The translations under genes were made by a program, and so were the position numbers. Shown here in pieces: positions 9,511 to 18,392 of a DNA stretch of 58,946 bases. The DNA comes from an uncultured Thermofilaceae archaeon (GTDB lineage: Archaea; Thermoproteota; Thermoprotei; Thermofilales; Thermofilaceae). Positions within the stretch are counted from its first letter, which is position 1. Each line of letters opens with the position of its first letter. A model generated the notes under the pieces. It saw nothing but the letters and a program-made list of their open reading frames with translations. It made no database searches and was not told where the DNA came from. The DNA lies in assembly GCA_938036345.1 (NCBI GenBank), contig CALHPJ010000022.1:1-58946 (forward strand). Reading direction: 5' to 3'.

Positions 9511-9520
9511 GGTATTTAAC
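9511..9520 (-). promoter_or_regulatory. TATA element for the 8173-9444 gene
   Basis: GTTAAATACC on the minus strand stands out from the surrounding GC-rich DNA, about 70 bases before ATG 9444. With transcription starting about 25 bases downstream, a short leader of roughly 40 bases results. It decides against the longer upstream start at 9543. Confidence 0.5.
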
Positions 9521-9627
9521 CCTCCCGGCTGAGGGCCGGCCATCAGCCGCCCGCCGATCGGGGCTTGGGGCCGCGCGCTCCGCGGCTCCGCAGGTTAACT
9601 TTAATTGAAGCGTTCGGTAACATTCCT

Positions 9628-11262
9628 GTGGCGCTCGGAAGTGGTCCGGGGGGAGCCGCTGGGAGGGGGGTCAGCCCAGCGGTTGCCGCGCTGCTGCTCA
9701 CCCTCATCGCCGCCGTAGCCGCAGCCCTCGCCTACGTCTGGATCGCCGGCTACATGGGCTCCCTCGCCCCGCGCGGAGGCCTGCGGCCATTGGAGGTGCT
9801 GAAGATCGACGCGGTCGGGTACGACGGCGCTACCCTCACCCTCTACGTTGCGAACGTCGGGGAGGCCGACGCGACGGTCGTGAGCGCCTACGTCCTCGCG
9901 GAGGACCGGACGGCCGTCTGCAGCTGGAGCGGCAGCGTCACCCTCCCGAGGGGGAGCGTCGGGGCGCTGTCCCTGAGCGGCTGCTACCTGGAGCCCGGCA
10001 GGGCGTACACTGCGCTGGTCTCGACCAGCAGGGGGGTTGAAGCCACGTACAGGATGGGCCTCCCCGCGGGCGCGCCCACCTCCCCGCCCCAGGCGCCGCT
10101 CTTCCGGATCGCGGGCTACAACGATACGGTCTACGGGCCCCCGGGGGGCTCCGCGAGGCTGGTCGTGGAGGTCGCCAACGTCGGCGCCGCGGAGGGGACC
10201 GCCTACGTGGAGGTTCGCGACCACAGCGGGACCCCGGTCGCCAGGAGCTGGGCGCGGGTGCAGCCGAACTCCGCCGTGCAAGCCGCGCTGAGCGTCGACC
10301 TCCCGCCCACCAAGGGCGCCTGGACGTGGACCCTCAAGGTCCTTAACGGCGCCACGAACGCCTACGACGACCAGAGGAGTTTCGCGGTGCACGTGGCGGA
10401 GTTCGACCTCCGGCTCGTGTCCCGCACGGCGCTCATCCTGGAGAGCTTCGAGGCGCTCCCGAGCGGCTGGAGCCCACTCGGGGGTAAGTGGAGCATCGTT
10501 CCGGAGGGGTGGCTCGGAAGCGCTTTAAGGGGCGGGGACGACGACAAGGGGCCTGGCGCGGCGGCTGCCTACTACTACGCGGCGGGGCCCATCCAGCCCG
10601 GCTTCCAAGCGGTGGTAAAGCTGGGGGCGGCAAAGAGGAACGACCGCGTGTACAAGGGCTACATCCTGCTCGCCGAGCCCGCGCCCCACTCGAGCTTCTA
10701 CGAGGTATCCATCTACCCCTGGGGCAGATTCGTCCACCTGGCGATCTACTACCGCCACCAGGGGGGCAGGCGGGAGCTTTCGAGGGCGAGGGCGGGCTAC
10801 GTCTCGGAGTGGTACACCCTCTACCTTGCCTACACGTACGAGGCCCCCCTCAACCGCTTCACCGCCACCCTCTACGACCGCGAGGGGAACGCCATCGCCA
10901 GCGTGACGGACTCGGACTCCGCCGCGCGGCCGAGCTACCTCGGGCTCGGGGTCGACTGAAGCAGGGGGTCCTCGCTGTTCAACTACGCGCTCTTCGACGA
11001 GCTCGTCGTCGCCGCCGGGGACCCGCGCTACGTCAGCGTGGCCGGGCTGCCCAGCGGCTGGAGGGTGGAGCTCTGGCAGGGCGCTGCGCTGGTCGCCTCC
11101 GCTACCGCGGACGCCGCCGGGAGCGCGGTGCTCAGCGTCGTCCGGCAGCCCATCCTCAGGGACGCCACCTTCAAGATCGTGGACGAGCAGGGGCGGCTCG
11201 TGTTAGCCAGGGGCTTCGACCTGGTGGTCGGCGGGGATGCGTACGAGTTCACCCGGGGGTGA
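9628..11262 (+). pseudogene. Pilin-like surface protein with lectin-type domain, interrupted by in-frame TGA
   Basis: The frame starts best at GTG 9628, about 25 nt after a TATA element (CTTTAATTG, 9599-9607). The N-terminus is an archaeal type IV pilin segment: GRGVSPAVAALLL followed by a hydrophobic helix, cleavable by PibD/FlaK-type peptidase. Two beta-sandwich domains (CARDB-like, with LTLYVANVGEADATVV and LVVEVANVGAAEGTAYV) precede a concanavalin-like domain (FEALPSGWSP through SYLGLGVD). At 10957-10959 a TGA stops translation (443 residues), yet the same frame continues with clear coding character (LFNYALFDELVVAAGDPRYV) for another 101 codons to TGA 11260-11262. The downstream part completes the lectin fold, so a nonsense change (TGG to TGA) or a base-call error is likely. 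The protein would be cell-surface and sugar-binding. Confidence 0.65.
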
Positions 11263-11323
11263 GGGGCGGCCCGGCAGCCCGCGCGAAAATGTTTTATCCC
11301 CTCGGCAGCTCTTTTTCCACGCG

Positions 11324-12268
11324 ATGGGGGCTCCTTTCGATGCGGCGAGGGTGTCTAAAGCGCTCCTGGCGCTCGCGGCGCTCGCCGCCCTAGCCTCCGC
11401 CCAGCCGACCATCTACATTCTAAACGTCAGGGAGTCGCAGGGGTGGTGGTCGACCCCGGACCTCTTAACGAGCAATATGCGGGATCTCCTGCAGAGCGCG
11501 GCCGAGGACCTGGGGTTAAGCTTCAGCGTCGTCGTCATCGACTCCATCGAGGGTTGGGAGAGGCTGGTGAGCGAGCCGCCGCCGGACGCCGTGATCGTCA
11601 ACGCCCACGGCGAGCTCGTACCGGTTCCGCCGAAGTACGGCACCGACTGGCAGAGCTTCTACAGGGACTTGGCGATGAACATCATGTACAGGGGCTGGGT
11701 CTTCGTCAACCCGGTCGGCTACGGCTTCTTCTACGTGACCTACAACTACTCGAGGGGGGACGGAGGTTGGGGCTGGGATCTCCTGACAGTCGGCCCCTCC
11801 GGCCTGGACGTGCTCGGCGGTTGGCTCGGCATACTCGCCACCGCGTGGCCTGAGGCCGCCGGCGGGTCCCTGGGCGTGTCCGACATCGGCGCGCACGTTT
11901 TCGGCGTGCTCGGCTACAGCCTGCCGGACACGGCGAATGCGCCGAGGCCGATAACGACGTACGTGCCGGCGCTCTGGTACTTCTACTCGCGGGAGAGGGG
12001 GAACGTGACGGCTTACTCGTGCGCGGCCTTCAAGGTGGGGAGGGGGGCGCTCCTCTGGGGAGGCTGGGCGAGCAGCCCGACGGAGCAGCAGGCCATGGTG
12101 GCTGCCGCCATGGCCCTCTACTACCTGTTCCCGGCGGAGATACAGGCCGCCCGGCCGAAGCCGAGGGGGTTGAGCCCCGAGCAGATGCTCCTGATCGCGT
12201 GGGGAGCGGTAGTGGTGGCGGCGGCGCTCCTGGTGTTAAGGGTGGTTCTCAGGAGGGGGAGCTACTAG
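11324..12268 (+). CDS. Membrane-anchored surface protein with GATase/ThuA-like fold
   Basis: Protein of 314 residues. ATG 11324 is preferred over the earlier frame start: a TATA element (GTTTTATCCC, 11291-11300) lies about 26 nt upstream and a signal peptide (ALLALAALAALASA) follows at once. The body starts with a strand TIYILNVRE, then a helix and SFSVVVIDSIEGWERL, PDAVIVNAHGELVPVPP, an order resembling the flavodoxin-like fold of class I glutamine amidotransferases and ThuA proteins. I see no catalytic cysteine in the usual nucleophile elbow. A C-terminal helix (MLLIAWGAVVVAAALLVL) followed by arginines anchors it with the domain outside. Together with its two left neighbours it forms a small group of surface proteins. 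Function is unknown. Confidence 0.6.
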   Translation: MGAPFDAARVSKALLALAALAALASAQPTIYILNVRESQGWWSTPDLLTSNMRDLLQSAAEDLGLSFSVVVIDSIEGWERLVSEPPPDAVIVNAHGELVPVPPKYGTDWQSFYRDLAMNIMYRGWVFVNPVGYGFFYVTYNYSRGDGGWGWDLLTVGPSGLDVLGGWLGILATAWPEAAGGSLGVSDIGAHVFGVLGYSLPDTANAPRPITTYVPALWYFYSRERGNVTAYSCAAFKVGRGALLWGGWASSPTEQQAMVAAAMALYYLFPAEIQAARPKPRGLSPEQMLLIAWGAVVVAAALLVLRVVLRRGSY

Positions 12269-12340
12269 AGCCCCGGGTGCGGCTTTCGCCGGCGAGCTTC
12301 GGCGCTAGGGCGCCGCGGGCGGCTTCCAGGAAAAAGAGTT

Positions 12341-12358
12341 TTATACTCTAGAGTATAA
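12341..12358. promoter_or_regulatory. 18-bp perfect palindrome over the ATPase promoter
   Basis: TTATACTCTAGAGTATAA is a perfect palindrome centred at 12349/12350. It contains the TATA element for the gene starting at ATG 12370, which is therefore leaderless. A symmetrical site on a TATA box is the expected position for a dimeric repressor, so this is a candidate operator; it is unique in what I can see of the window. Confidence 0.5.
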
Positions 12359-12369
12359 TACTCCCAATA

Positions 12370-13758
12370 ATGATATTCGTCGATAGGGAGGCTGAGCTGG
12401 AGGCCCTCAGGGAGGCCTGCTCGAGCGGGAGGGGCGAGCTCGTCCTAGTGTACGGGAGGCGGCGGATCGGGAAGACCTTCATGCTCTCCCTCCTGCTCAA
12501 GGAGGTGGGGGGGATATACCTCCACGTTAACCACGAGGAGCGGGAGCTGGCGCTGAGGGATCTGGTTGAGCAGCTCTCCTCCCAGGCCCGGCTGCCCTAC
12601 CCCCCGAGGGTGGCGAGCTTCAGGGACCTCTACGAGCTGCTGGCTGCGCTGAAGGTGAAGCCGGTGGTAATCGACGAGTTCCAGCGGCTGCTGAGGGCGG
12701 GCGGCTTAACCGAGCTCCAGCACGCCTGGGACACCGCTCTCTCGAGGGAGGGGCTGGTGCTCATCCTGTCCGGCTCAGCCGTGGGGGTCGCGGAGAGGGT
12801 GGGCTCCTCCCACGCCTCCCCCCTCTTCGGCCGCTTCACGAGGGTCATCAGGGTGGGGGAGCTGAGCTACCCAGCCGTCAGGGCCTTCCTGCCCCACTAC
12901 GGCGAAGAGGACCGCGTCAGAAGCTACGCGGTGTTCGGGGGCGTGCCCGGCTACCTGGCCCAGCTCGACCCCCGGCGCCCCCTGGTCGAGAACGTGGATA
13001 GGCTCGTGCTGAGGTACGGGGCCCCCCTGAGGGATGAGCCGCTGATCCTCCTTAAGCTGGAGCTGCGAAACCCGTCCAGGTACGCCGAGGTGCTTCGCGC
13101 GATCGCGGAGGGGGCAACCCAGTTCGGCGAGATCGCGGATAGGGCGGGCGTGAGGGCTACCGAGCTGCCGAAGTACATGAGGGTCCTCGAGGAGGATTTG
13201 GCGCTGGTCGAGCGCAGGTACCCCCTGACGGAGGAGGGGAGGAGGGGGAGGGGGCGCTACCACCTCCGGGACCACTTCACGCGGTTCTGGTTCAAGGTCG
13301 TGTACCCGAGCCGGGTCGCCCTGGAGCTCGGCCTCTACCGCGAGGTCGCCGCCAACCTCCAGGAGCAGATCGACTCCCTAGCCTCCCAGGCGTTCGAGGA
13401 GGTTGCGCACCAGCACTTCGCCCTGCTGGCCGGGAGGGGGCTTGTGAGCTTCACGAGAATCGGGAGGTGGTGGTCGGGGGGCGTCGAGCTCGACCTGGTA
13501 GCCCTGGACGAGCGGAGCGGCACGGCGTACTTCGGCGAGGTTAAGTGGAGCAGGCAGGCGGTGGGCAGGGGCGAGCTCTACAAGCTTGCGAGCAAGGCCG
13601 AGGAGTTCCCCTGGAGGAGGGGGGAGAGGAGGGAGGTCTACGTGCTCTACAGCAGGGCGGGCTTCACCTTCGAGCCCGAGGAGGGCGTGATGCTCTTCAC
13701 GCTGGAGAGCGTGTCCAGGGACTTCGACTCGGAGAGGGTTCGCGTGCTGGAGGTGTGA
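12370..13758 (+). CDS. Archaeal AAA+ ATPase with DUF234 nuclease-like C-terminus
   Basis: 462 residues, the usual length of the archaeal ATPase (PF01637) plus DUF234 family. Walker A is YGRRRIGKT at about residues 27-35, Walker B VVIDEFQRLL near 99-108 and a sensor-like LILSGSAVG near 135. A winged-helix linker follows (GEIADRAGVRATELPKYMRV). The C-terminal domain carries ELDLVALDE and YFGEVKWS, the D...ExK core of a restriction-like nuclease. Members are abundant in hyperthermophilic archaea; their role is unproven, with proposals ranging from mobile-element functions to toxin-like ATPases. It is a single leaderless gene downstream of an 18-bp palindrome that may bind a repressor. Confidence 0.85.
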   Translation: MIFVDREAELEALREACSSGRGELVLVYGRRRIGKTFMLSLLLKEVGGIYLHVNHEERELALRDLVEQLSSQARLPYPPRVASFRDLYELLAALKVKPVVIDEFQRLLRAGGLTELQHAWDTALSREGLVLILSGSAVGVAERVGSSHASPLFGRFTRVIRVGELSYPAVRAFLPHYGEEDRVRSYAVFGGVPGYLAQLDPRRPLVENVDRLVLRYGAPLRDEPLILLKLELRNPSRYAEVLRAIAEGATQFGEIADRAGVRATELPKYMRVLEEDLALVERRYPLTEEGRRGRGRYHLRDHFTRFWFKVVYPSRVALELGLYREVAANLQEQIDSLASQAFEEVAHQHFALLAGRGLVSFTRIGRWWSGGVELDLVALDERSGTAYFGEVKWSRQAVGRGELYKLASKAEEFPWRRGERREVYVLYSRAGFTFEPEEGVMLFTLESVSRDFDSERVRVLEV

Positions 13759-13815
13759 GGGCGCGCGGGTCGCGGCGACCGCTATGCATTTTTGCGAGGC
13801 TTCGCAGTACCCCGC

Positions 13816-16800
13816 GTGGGCGCACTGCTAACCCAGCAGGAGCTGGAGAGGAGGTTCTTCGAGCTGCTGGCTGCCGCTGTGCAGGACTTCAGGCCGGTCA
13901 GCGAGTGGGCTAGGGGCGGCGAGCGGGTTAAGCTGCCCTACTTCACGGAGGCCAGCCCGGACGAGGTGCTGCGCTTCGAGAACCGGTTCGCGCTGCCGGC
14001 CGCGGAGGGGGTCAGGTGGCTGCTCAGGCTCGACATCACCGGGAACGGGCTCCTCCTGGTCGACGGCGAAGTGTACCAGGGGGTGGACGAGCAGCACAGG
14101 ATTGCGGCGCTGGAGCCGGGGGAGAGGCGCGTGGCGCTGGAGGCCACCCCGCGCCGGCTCTTCGGCGAAAACCCCTGGTTCTTCGCGTTCACCGGCTCCA
14201 GCCTCGCCGCGGTCCACTGGGAGAGCTTCAGCACCGCCCTGGCGCTGTGGGACGCCGCCCTCCTGGCGAGGCGCCGGCAGGAGCTGAGGCAGGCGCTGGC
14301 CAGGGCGGCGGCGGAGATCGAAATAACCCCCAGCGTTGCGCAGCTCTACGCCCTCCAGCGGACCCTCTACGGGCACCTGGTGCCGGAGGGGTCGCCGGAG
14401 TACGGGCCGGCGAGGTGGGATTTAGCGTACATCGCCAACGTCTACGGGGAGAGGGTGATCCGGGGCGAGCTGGAGGATACGCCCAAACCCAGCGTTAGCG
14501 AGCTGCTCGAAACCGTCGAGAGGGTTAAGGCGGCCCTGCCCGAGGGGGCCCCGGCCGGTAAGGTCTACCTCTTCGGGCACGCCCACATCGACACCGCCTG
14601 GCTGTGGCCGTTCAGCGAGACGAGGAGGAAGGTGGTGAGGACGTTCGCGACGGTGGTGCGGCTGGCGAAGATGGGGTACCGCTTCACCTACGTGCAGAGC
14701 GGGGCGCAGAACTACAAGTGGCTGGAGGAGCAGGACCCGGGGCTCTTCGAGGAGGTCCGGGGGCTCGTCAAAAGCGGGCACTGGCTGCCGATCGGCGGCA
14801 TGTGGGTGGAGTCGGACACGCAGCTGGTCGCGGGGGAGTCGCTGGCCCGCCAGTTCCTCTACGGGCAGCTGTACTTCAGGGAGAAGTTCGGGGTGAGGAG
14901 CCGCATCGGGTGGCTCCCCGACTCCTTCGGCTTCTCCGCCCAGCTGCCCCAGCTGATGAGGAAGGCCGGCATCGAGGTCTTCGTCACGCACAAGGTGATG
15001 TGGAACGACACGAACGAGTTCCCCTACCACGCCTTCGTCTGGGAGGGCCTGGACGGCAGCGAAGTCGTGGCCCACGTGCTCGTCTCCACCTACAACGGCG
15101 CCCTAACGGCGAGCGAGCTCGCGGGGCTGTGGGACAGGTACAAGCAGAAGGACGCGGCGCCCGCCGTGCACGCGTACGGCTTCGGCGACGGCGGCGGGGG
15201 GCCCACGTTCCTCATGCTGGAGAGGCTGAAGCACCTGAGGAGGCTGCCGGGGCTGCCCGAGCCGGTCGAGGCCCCCGGGGAGGACGAGTACGTGGGCGAG
15301 CTGCTGAGGGTTAAGGACAGGCTGCCGCGCTGGAGGGGCGAGATCTACAACGAGTTCCACCGCGGCGTCTACACGACCAACGTGAGGGTGAAAACCCTCG
15401 TGGCCGAGGCCGAGCGGGAGGCGGCGTGGGCGGAGGCGGCCAGCGCGGTGGCCAGCCTCCTGGGGCTCGCGCGCTACCCGCGGGAGGAGCTGAGGGCGGC
15501 CTGGGAGCGGGTGCTCCGCTGCCAGTTCCACGACGTCCTCCCCGGCTCCTCCAACTACGAGGCCTACGAGGAGGCTTACAGGGACTTGGAGGAGGCGATA
15601 CGCGAGTTTTCGAGGGCCTCGTCGGCTGCGCTGAAGTCCATCGCGGAATGCGTCGACGCGCCGAGGGGCAGCCTAATCGTCTTCAACTGCCTGCCGTGGC
15701 CCAGGGTCGTCGTCGTGGAGGTCCCGGGCAGCGGGTACTCCTACCCCGATGGCAGGCCGGTTAGGGTCCAGAGGGCGGGGGGCAGGGTGCTGGCGGAGGT
15801 CGAGGTCCCGGCGATGGGGTACGTGGCCCTCGCGCCGGGCGAGGGGGCCGCGGCCGAGGAGGGGGTCAAAGCCTACGAGGAGGGGGGCTGCCTGGTGCTC
15901 GAGAACGACGCGCTCCGCCTGAAGGTAGCCGGCGACGGGTCCCTGGTCTCCCTGTACGACAAGCAGGTTGGGGCGGAGCTGCTGAGGGGGCCGAGCAACC
16001 TGCTCAAGGCCCACAGCGATAAGCCCGGCAACTTTGACGCGTGGGACGTCGACCGCTCGGCGGTGGAGTCGCCGGGCCGCAGCCTGGAGGTGGCGGAGAG
16101 TCCCAGGATCGTTGCTGAGGGCCCGCTGGCTGCGTCGGTCGAGTACGCGCTGAGGTTCAGGGGCTCGACCGTTAGGCAGAGGGTCACCCTATGCAGGAGC
16201 TCGAGGCTGGTCGAGTTCCGCACGGAGGTCGACTGGAGGGATAAGTGCTACCTGCTGAAGGCGTGGTTCAACTTCAACGTGAAGTCCGAGGCCGCCCACT
16301 TCGAGGTGCCCTTCGGCGTGGTTGAGAGGAGGACGGTGCCGAGGGACAGCTGGGACGAGGCGAAGTACGAGGTGCCGGCGCTGAGGTGGATGGACCTCTC
16401 CGACGGGGTAAAAGGGGTGGGGGTGATCGCCCCCGCGAGGCACGGCTACAGCGTCAGGGGGACCGAGGTGGGCTTAAGCCTCCTCAAATCGCCGATGCAC
16501 CCCAACCCCTGGTCCGACCTCGGCCGCCACGAGATCGTCTACTACCTGTACCCGCACCCCGGCGACTACCGCGTCGGGAGGGTTTACGAGAGGGCGTACG
16601 AGGTCTGGAGCGGCGTGAAGACCGCGGTTAAGGATGGGGGCGGCGGCAGCCTCCCGCCCAGGGCCAGCTTCGTGGAGGGGCAGCCCGGGATACTCGTGGA
16701 GTCCCTGAAGATGAGCGAGGGCGGCGAGGGCCTAATCCTCAGGGTGTACGAGGTTGAGGGGAGGGGGAGGGACGCCGCGCTGAGGTTCTCCGAGCCGTTC

Positions 16801-16932
16801 GAGGTGTACGAGGTGGACCTGCTGGAGGAGAACCCGAAGCCCGTGCCGAAGCCGCCCAGGGCTGGGGCGCCGGTTACGCTTACGTTCAAGCCCTTCGAAA
16901 TTAAAACCCTCCTGCTTAAACGCCGGCAGTAA
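13816..16932 (+). CDS. Alpha-mannosidase, glycoside hydrolase family 38
   Basis: About 1038 residues, typical for class II alpha-mannosidases. I place the start at GTG 13816, since an A/T element (GCATTTTTGC, 13785-13794) sits where a TATA box should be and overlaps the earlier TTG at 13792. After an N-terminal beta-domain the catalytic domain begins with GHAHIDTAWLWPFSE near residue 254, whose His and Asp bind zinc. The nucleophile Asp is in GWLPDSFGFSAQLPQ near residue 368, and the third region has FHDVLPGSS. The C-terminal half is the usual beta-sandwich. No signal peptide is seen, so it acts in the cytoplasm, probably trimming mannose from imported or recycled glycans. A second GH38 gene of a different subgroup lies at 18711. 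Confidence 0.92.
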   Translation: MGALLTQQELERRFFELLAAAVQDFRPVSEWARGGERVKLPYFTEASPDEVLRFENRFALPAAEGVRWLLRLDITGNGLLLVDGEVYQGVDEQHRIAALEPGERRVALEATPRRLFGENPWFFAFTGSSLAAVHWESFSTALALWDAALLARRRQELRQALARAAAEIEITPSVAQLYALQRTLYGHLVPEGSPEYGPARWDLAYIANVYGERVIRGELEDTPKPSVSELLETVERVKAALPEGAPAGKVYLFGHAHIDTAWLWPFSETRRKVVRTFATVVRLAKMGYRFTYVQSGAQNYKWLEEQDPGLFEEVRGLVKSGHWLPIGGMWVESDTQLVAGESLARQFLYGQLYFREKFGVRSRIGWLPDSFGFSAQLPQLMRKAGIEVFVTHKVMWNDTNEFPYHAFVWEGLDGSEVVAHVLVSTYNGALTASELAGLWDRYKQKDAAPAVHAYGFGDGGGGPTFLMLERLKHLRRLPGLPEPVEAPGEDEYVGELLRVKDRLPRWRGEIYNEFHRGVYTTNVRVKTLVAEAEREAAWAEAASAVASLLGLARYPREELRAAWERVLRCQFHDVLPGSSNYEAYEEAYRDLEEAIREFSRASSAALKSIAECVDAPRGSLIVFNCLPWPRVVVVEVPGSGYSYPDGRPVRVQRAGGRVLAEVEVPAMGYVALAPGEGAAAEEGVKAYEEGGCLVLENDALRLKVAGDGSLVSLYDKQVGAELLRGPSNLLKAHSDKPGNFDAWDVDRSAVESPGRSLEVAESPRIVAEGPLAASVEYALRFRGSTVRQRVTLCRSSRLVEFRTEVDWRDKCYLLKAWFNFNVKSEAAHFEVPFGVVERRTVPRDSWDEAKYEVPALRWMDLSDGVKGVGVIAPARHGYSVRGTEVGLSLLKSPMHPNPWSDLGRHEIVYYLYPHPGDYRVGRVYERAYEVWSGVKTAVKDGGGGSLPPRASFVEGQPGILVESLKMSEGGEGLILRVYEVEGRGRDAALRFSEPFEVYEVDLLEENPKPVPKPPRAGAPVTLTFKPFEIKTLLLKRRQ

Positions 16933-16948
16933 CGCCCTTCCCCCCTTT

Positions 16949-17500
16949 TTACCCTCTCCCGTACCTGCCCATGGTTTCCGCAACCGCCAGGACGTGCCCC
17001 TTCGCCGCCCTGAGCACGTCGCCCAGCCTGGCCCCCTCGCCCAAGTCCAGCCTGGTATCCAGGGCGAAGAGGACAAAGAAGTACCTGTGGGTGCCGGAGG
17101 GCGGGCAGGGGCCGCCGTAACCCCTGCGGCCGAAGTCGTTCAACCCGCTTACGCCCACTCCGGGCTGGTACTCCGTAACCGAGCCAGGTATGTCGTAGAC
17201 AACCCAGTGGGTAAACGTGCCGCCGGGTGCGTCGGGGTCGTACATCACCAGCAGGTAGCTCGCGGTGCCCTCCGGCTGCCCCCTCCACCTCAGGGCGGGC
17301 GGCTCGTTCAGGCCGTCGCACGTAAAGGCGGCGGGGATGGCTTCACCGTACCGGAAATCCGGGCTCTCGAGCGTGAAAGTGGTCTTCGCCTCGGCCTTCA
17401 AGTCGTCGATAGAGACCCCTCCCCCAACCCTGAGGAGGGCGAGGAACCCGACCGCGGCTACCGCAGCCGCGGTGATGGCGAAGAGCAGGTATCTCCGCAC
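16949..17500 (-). CDS. PEBP-family (YbhB/YbcL-like) membrane-anchored protein
   Basis: 183 residues from GTG 17500, about 27 nt after a TATA-like TTCATAAGC (minus strand, near 17522-17530), so leaderless. An N-terminal helix (LLFAITAAAVAAVGFLALL) is a signal anchor. The rest is a phosphatidylethanolamine-binding-protein fold: FTLESPDFRYGEAIPAAFTC, the ligand-pocket motif MYDPDAPGGTFTHWVVYDI, and GYGGPCPPSGTHRYFFVLFAL (the conserved GPxPPxGxHRY). Members bind phospholipid head groups or other small anions, and the prokaryotic function is not settled. Its end faces the GH38 gene tail to tail with a short T-rich gap. Confidence 0.88.
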   Translation of the reverse strand: MRRYLLFAITAAAVAAVGFLALLRVGGGVSIDDLKAEAKTTFTLESPDFRYGEAIPAAFTCDGLNEPPALRWRGQPEGTASYLLVMYDPDAPGGTFTHWVVYDIPGSVTEYQPGVGVSGLNDFGRRGYGGPCPPSGTHRYFFVLFALDTRLDLGEGARLGDVLRAAKGHVLAVAETMGRYGRG

Positions 17501-17578
17501 GCCGTAAACACCGCGGCCACGCTTATGAACCTTGCCCGGGTTGCCTAGCTCCTGGTTCTCCGCAGGGAGGGGAGTGGT

Positions 17579-17664
17579 GTTGGGGGTGCGGAGTAGCTTG
17601 ATTATGTATGGCTACAAGGTTGTATACTAGTAGAAAAATGGAGTTGGGGGTGCGGAGCAGCTTG
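17579..17664. repeat. Pair of 22-bp direct repeats
   Basis: The sequence GTTGGGGGTGCGGAG(T/C)AGCT plus TG occurs at 17579-17600 and 17643-17664 with one mismatch, 64 bases apart. The right copy ends four bases before the stop codon of the DGC gene. The region between is A/T-rich. It may be a small duplication or a termination-related element. Confidence 0.5.
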
Positions 17665-17668
17665 CCAG

Positions 17669-18091
17669 CTAGAGCTGCGCCTCCTCAGTGATTATCTTGG
17701 CTACCTTCTCGACGTCGGCCTCGTAGATGTCGAGGGTTGGTATTTTCCGCAGGTACTTGGATATGTCGATCTCGTAGTCGATCCTTGCTCCAGCCTTCTC
17801 CAGGATCTTCGAAGCGCAGCGGTTGCTGCACCCGTTTATAACGATGTTCTTCTTTGCCTTCTTCGCGATCTCTACGTGCGGCTTTGAGCCTGCCGCGACA
17901 GCGGCTGTGCAGCACATCCTGCCTTTGCCCGTGTTTGTTAGCAAAACGCCTATTGCATGCCCTATTTGGCCGACGTTTGCTGCCCCGTCGCAAACCCAAA
18001 TGAGGTTCTCGTGCTCGGCAACCTCGTGGCAAGGGTGAAGAATCCTAGGCATGTTTTCCTTGTTAACGGTTTCCTCCGGCGCCTGCACCAC
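17669..18091 (-). CDS. DGC-domain putative zinc-binding protein
   Basis: 140 residues. The start is GTG 18091, about 27 nt after the element CTTTAAAAG (minus strand, 18114-18122); an internal ATG at 18052 is the alternative. It matches the DGC domain family (PF08859), named for its Asp-Gly-Cys: here WVCDGAANVGQ near residue 33, then GRMCCTAAVAAG and INGCSNRCASKIL. The conserved cysteines (CDG, CC, GCxxxC) are likely zinc or other metal ligands. Such proteins occur singly in anaerobic bacteria and archaea and their role is unknown. No operon partner is present. GC is lower than in the flanking mannosidases. Confidence 0.8.
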   Translation of the reverse strand: MVQAPEETVNKENMPRILHPCHEVAEHENLIWVCDGAANVGQIGHAIGVLLTNTGKGRMCCTAAVAAGSKPHVEIAKKAKKNIVINGCSNRCASKILEKAGARIDYEIDISKYLRKIPTLDIYEADVEKVAKIITEEAQL

Positions 18092-18363
18092 CTCCCGCCA
18101 GCCGGCCCAGTGCCCTTTTAAAGTTTCCCAACCGGGGCGCCTCGCCCTGTCCCCCCAGGCTTCGGCGGCTCCGCTGGCACGCGGCTCCCGGGCAACTCCG
18201 CGGCCTCCGCCCCCGGGTAAACCCTCGCCGGGCCGCGTTCGGCAAAGCCCTGCAGGGCTTCGGCATTTACCTCGGAACCCGTGTGGGAGGCGTAGCCCGC
18301 GGCCGGCCCTCCCTGCGGCCCGCTGAATAGTGGGGAAACGCGTGCGAGTGCGGAGAAAAACAC

Positions 18364-18371
18364 ATATATGA
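18364..18371 (+). promoter_or_regulatory. TATA element of the tRNA gene
   Basis: ATATATGA, preceded by an A-rich purine stretch (GAAAAACAC), lies about 25 nt before the first tRNA base at 18393, the normal spacing for an archaeal promoter. Confidence 0.6.
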
Positions 18372-18392
18372 ATACCAGGGTAGGGAAAAACC

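Noticed and set aside
9601-10392. A 263-codon minus-strand frame
   Set aside because: Antisense to the pilin-like gene, low-complexity Arg/Gly/Pro composition.
10957-10959. Selenocysteine at the in-frame TGA
   Set aside because: No SECIS-like structure is evident, and selenocysteine use in archaea is known mainly from certain methanogens and Asgard lineages; a Trp codon change is simpler.
17579-17664. A second small CRISPR array
   Set aside because: The two 22-bp copies are 64 bases apart like a CRISPR unit, but the sequence is GC-rich, lacks the ATTGAAAG end and has no relation to the repeats at 7798.
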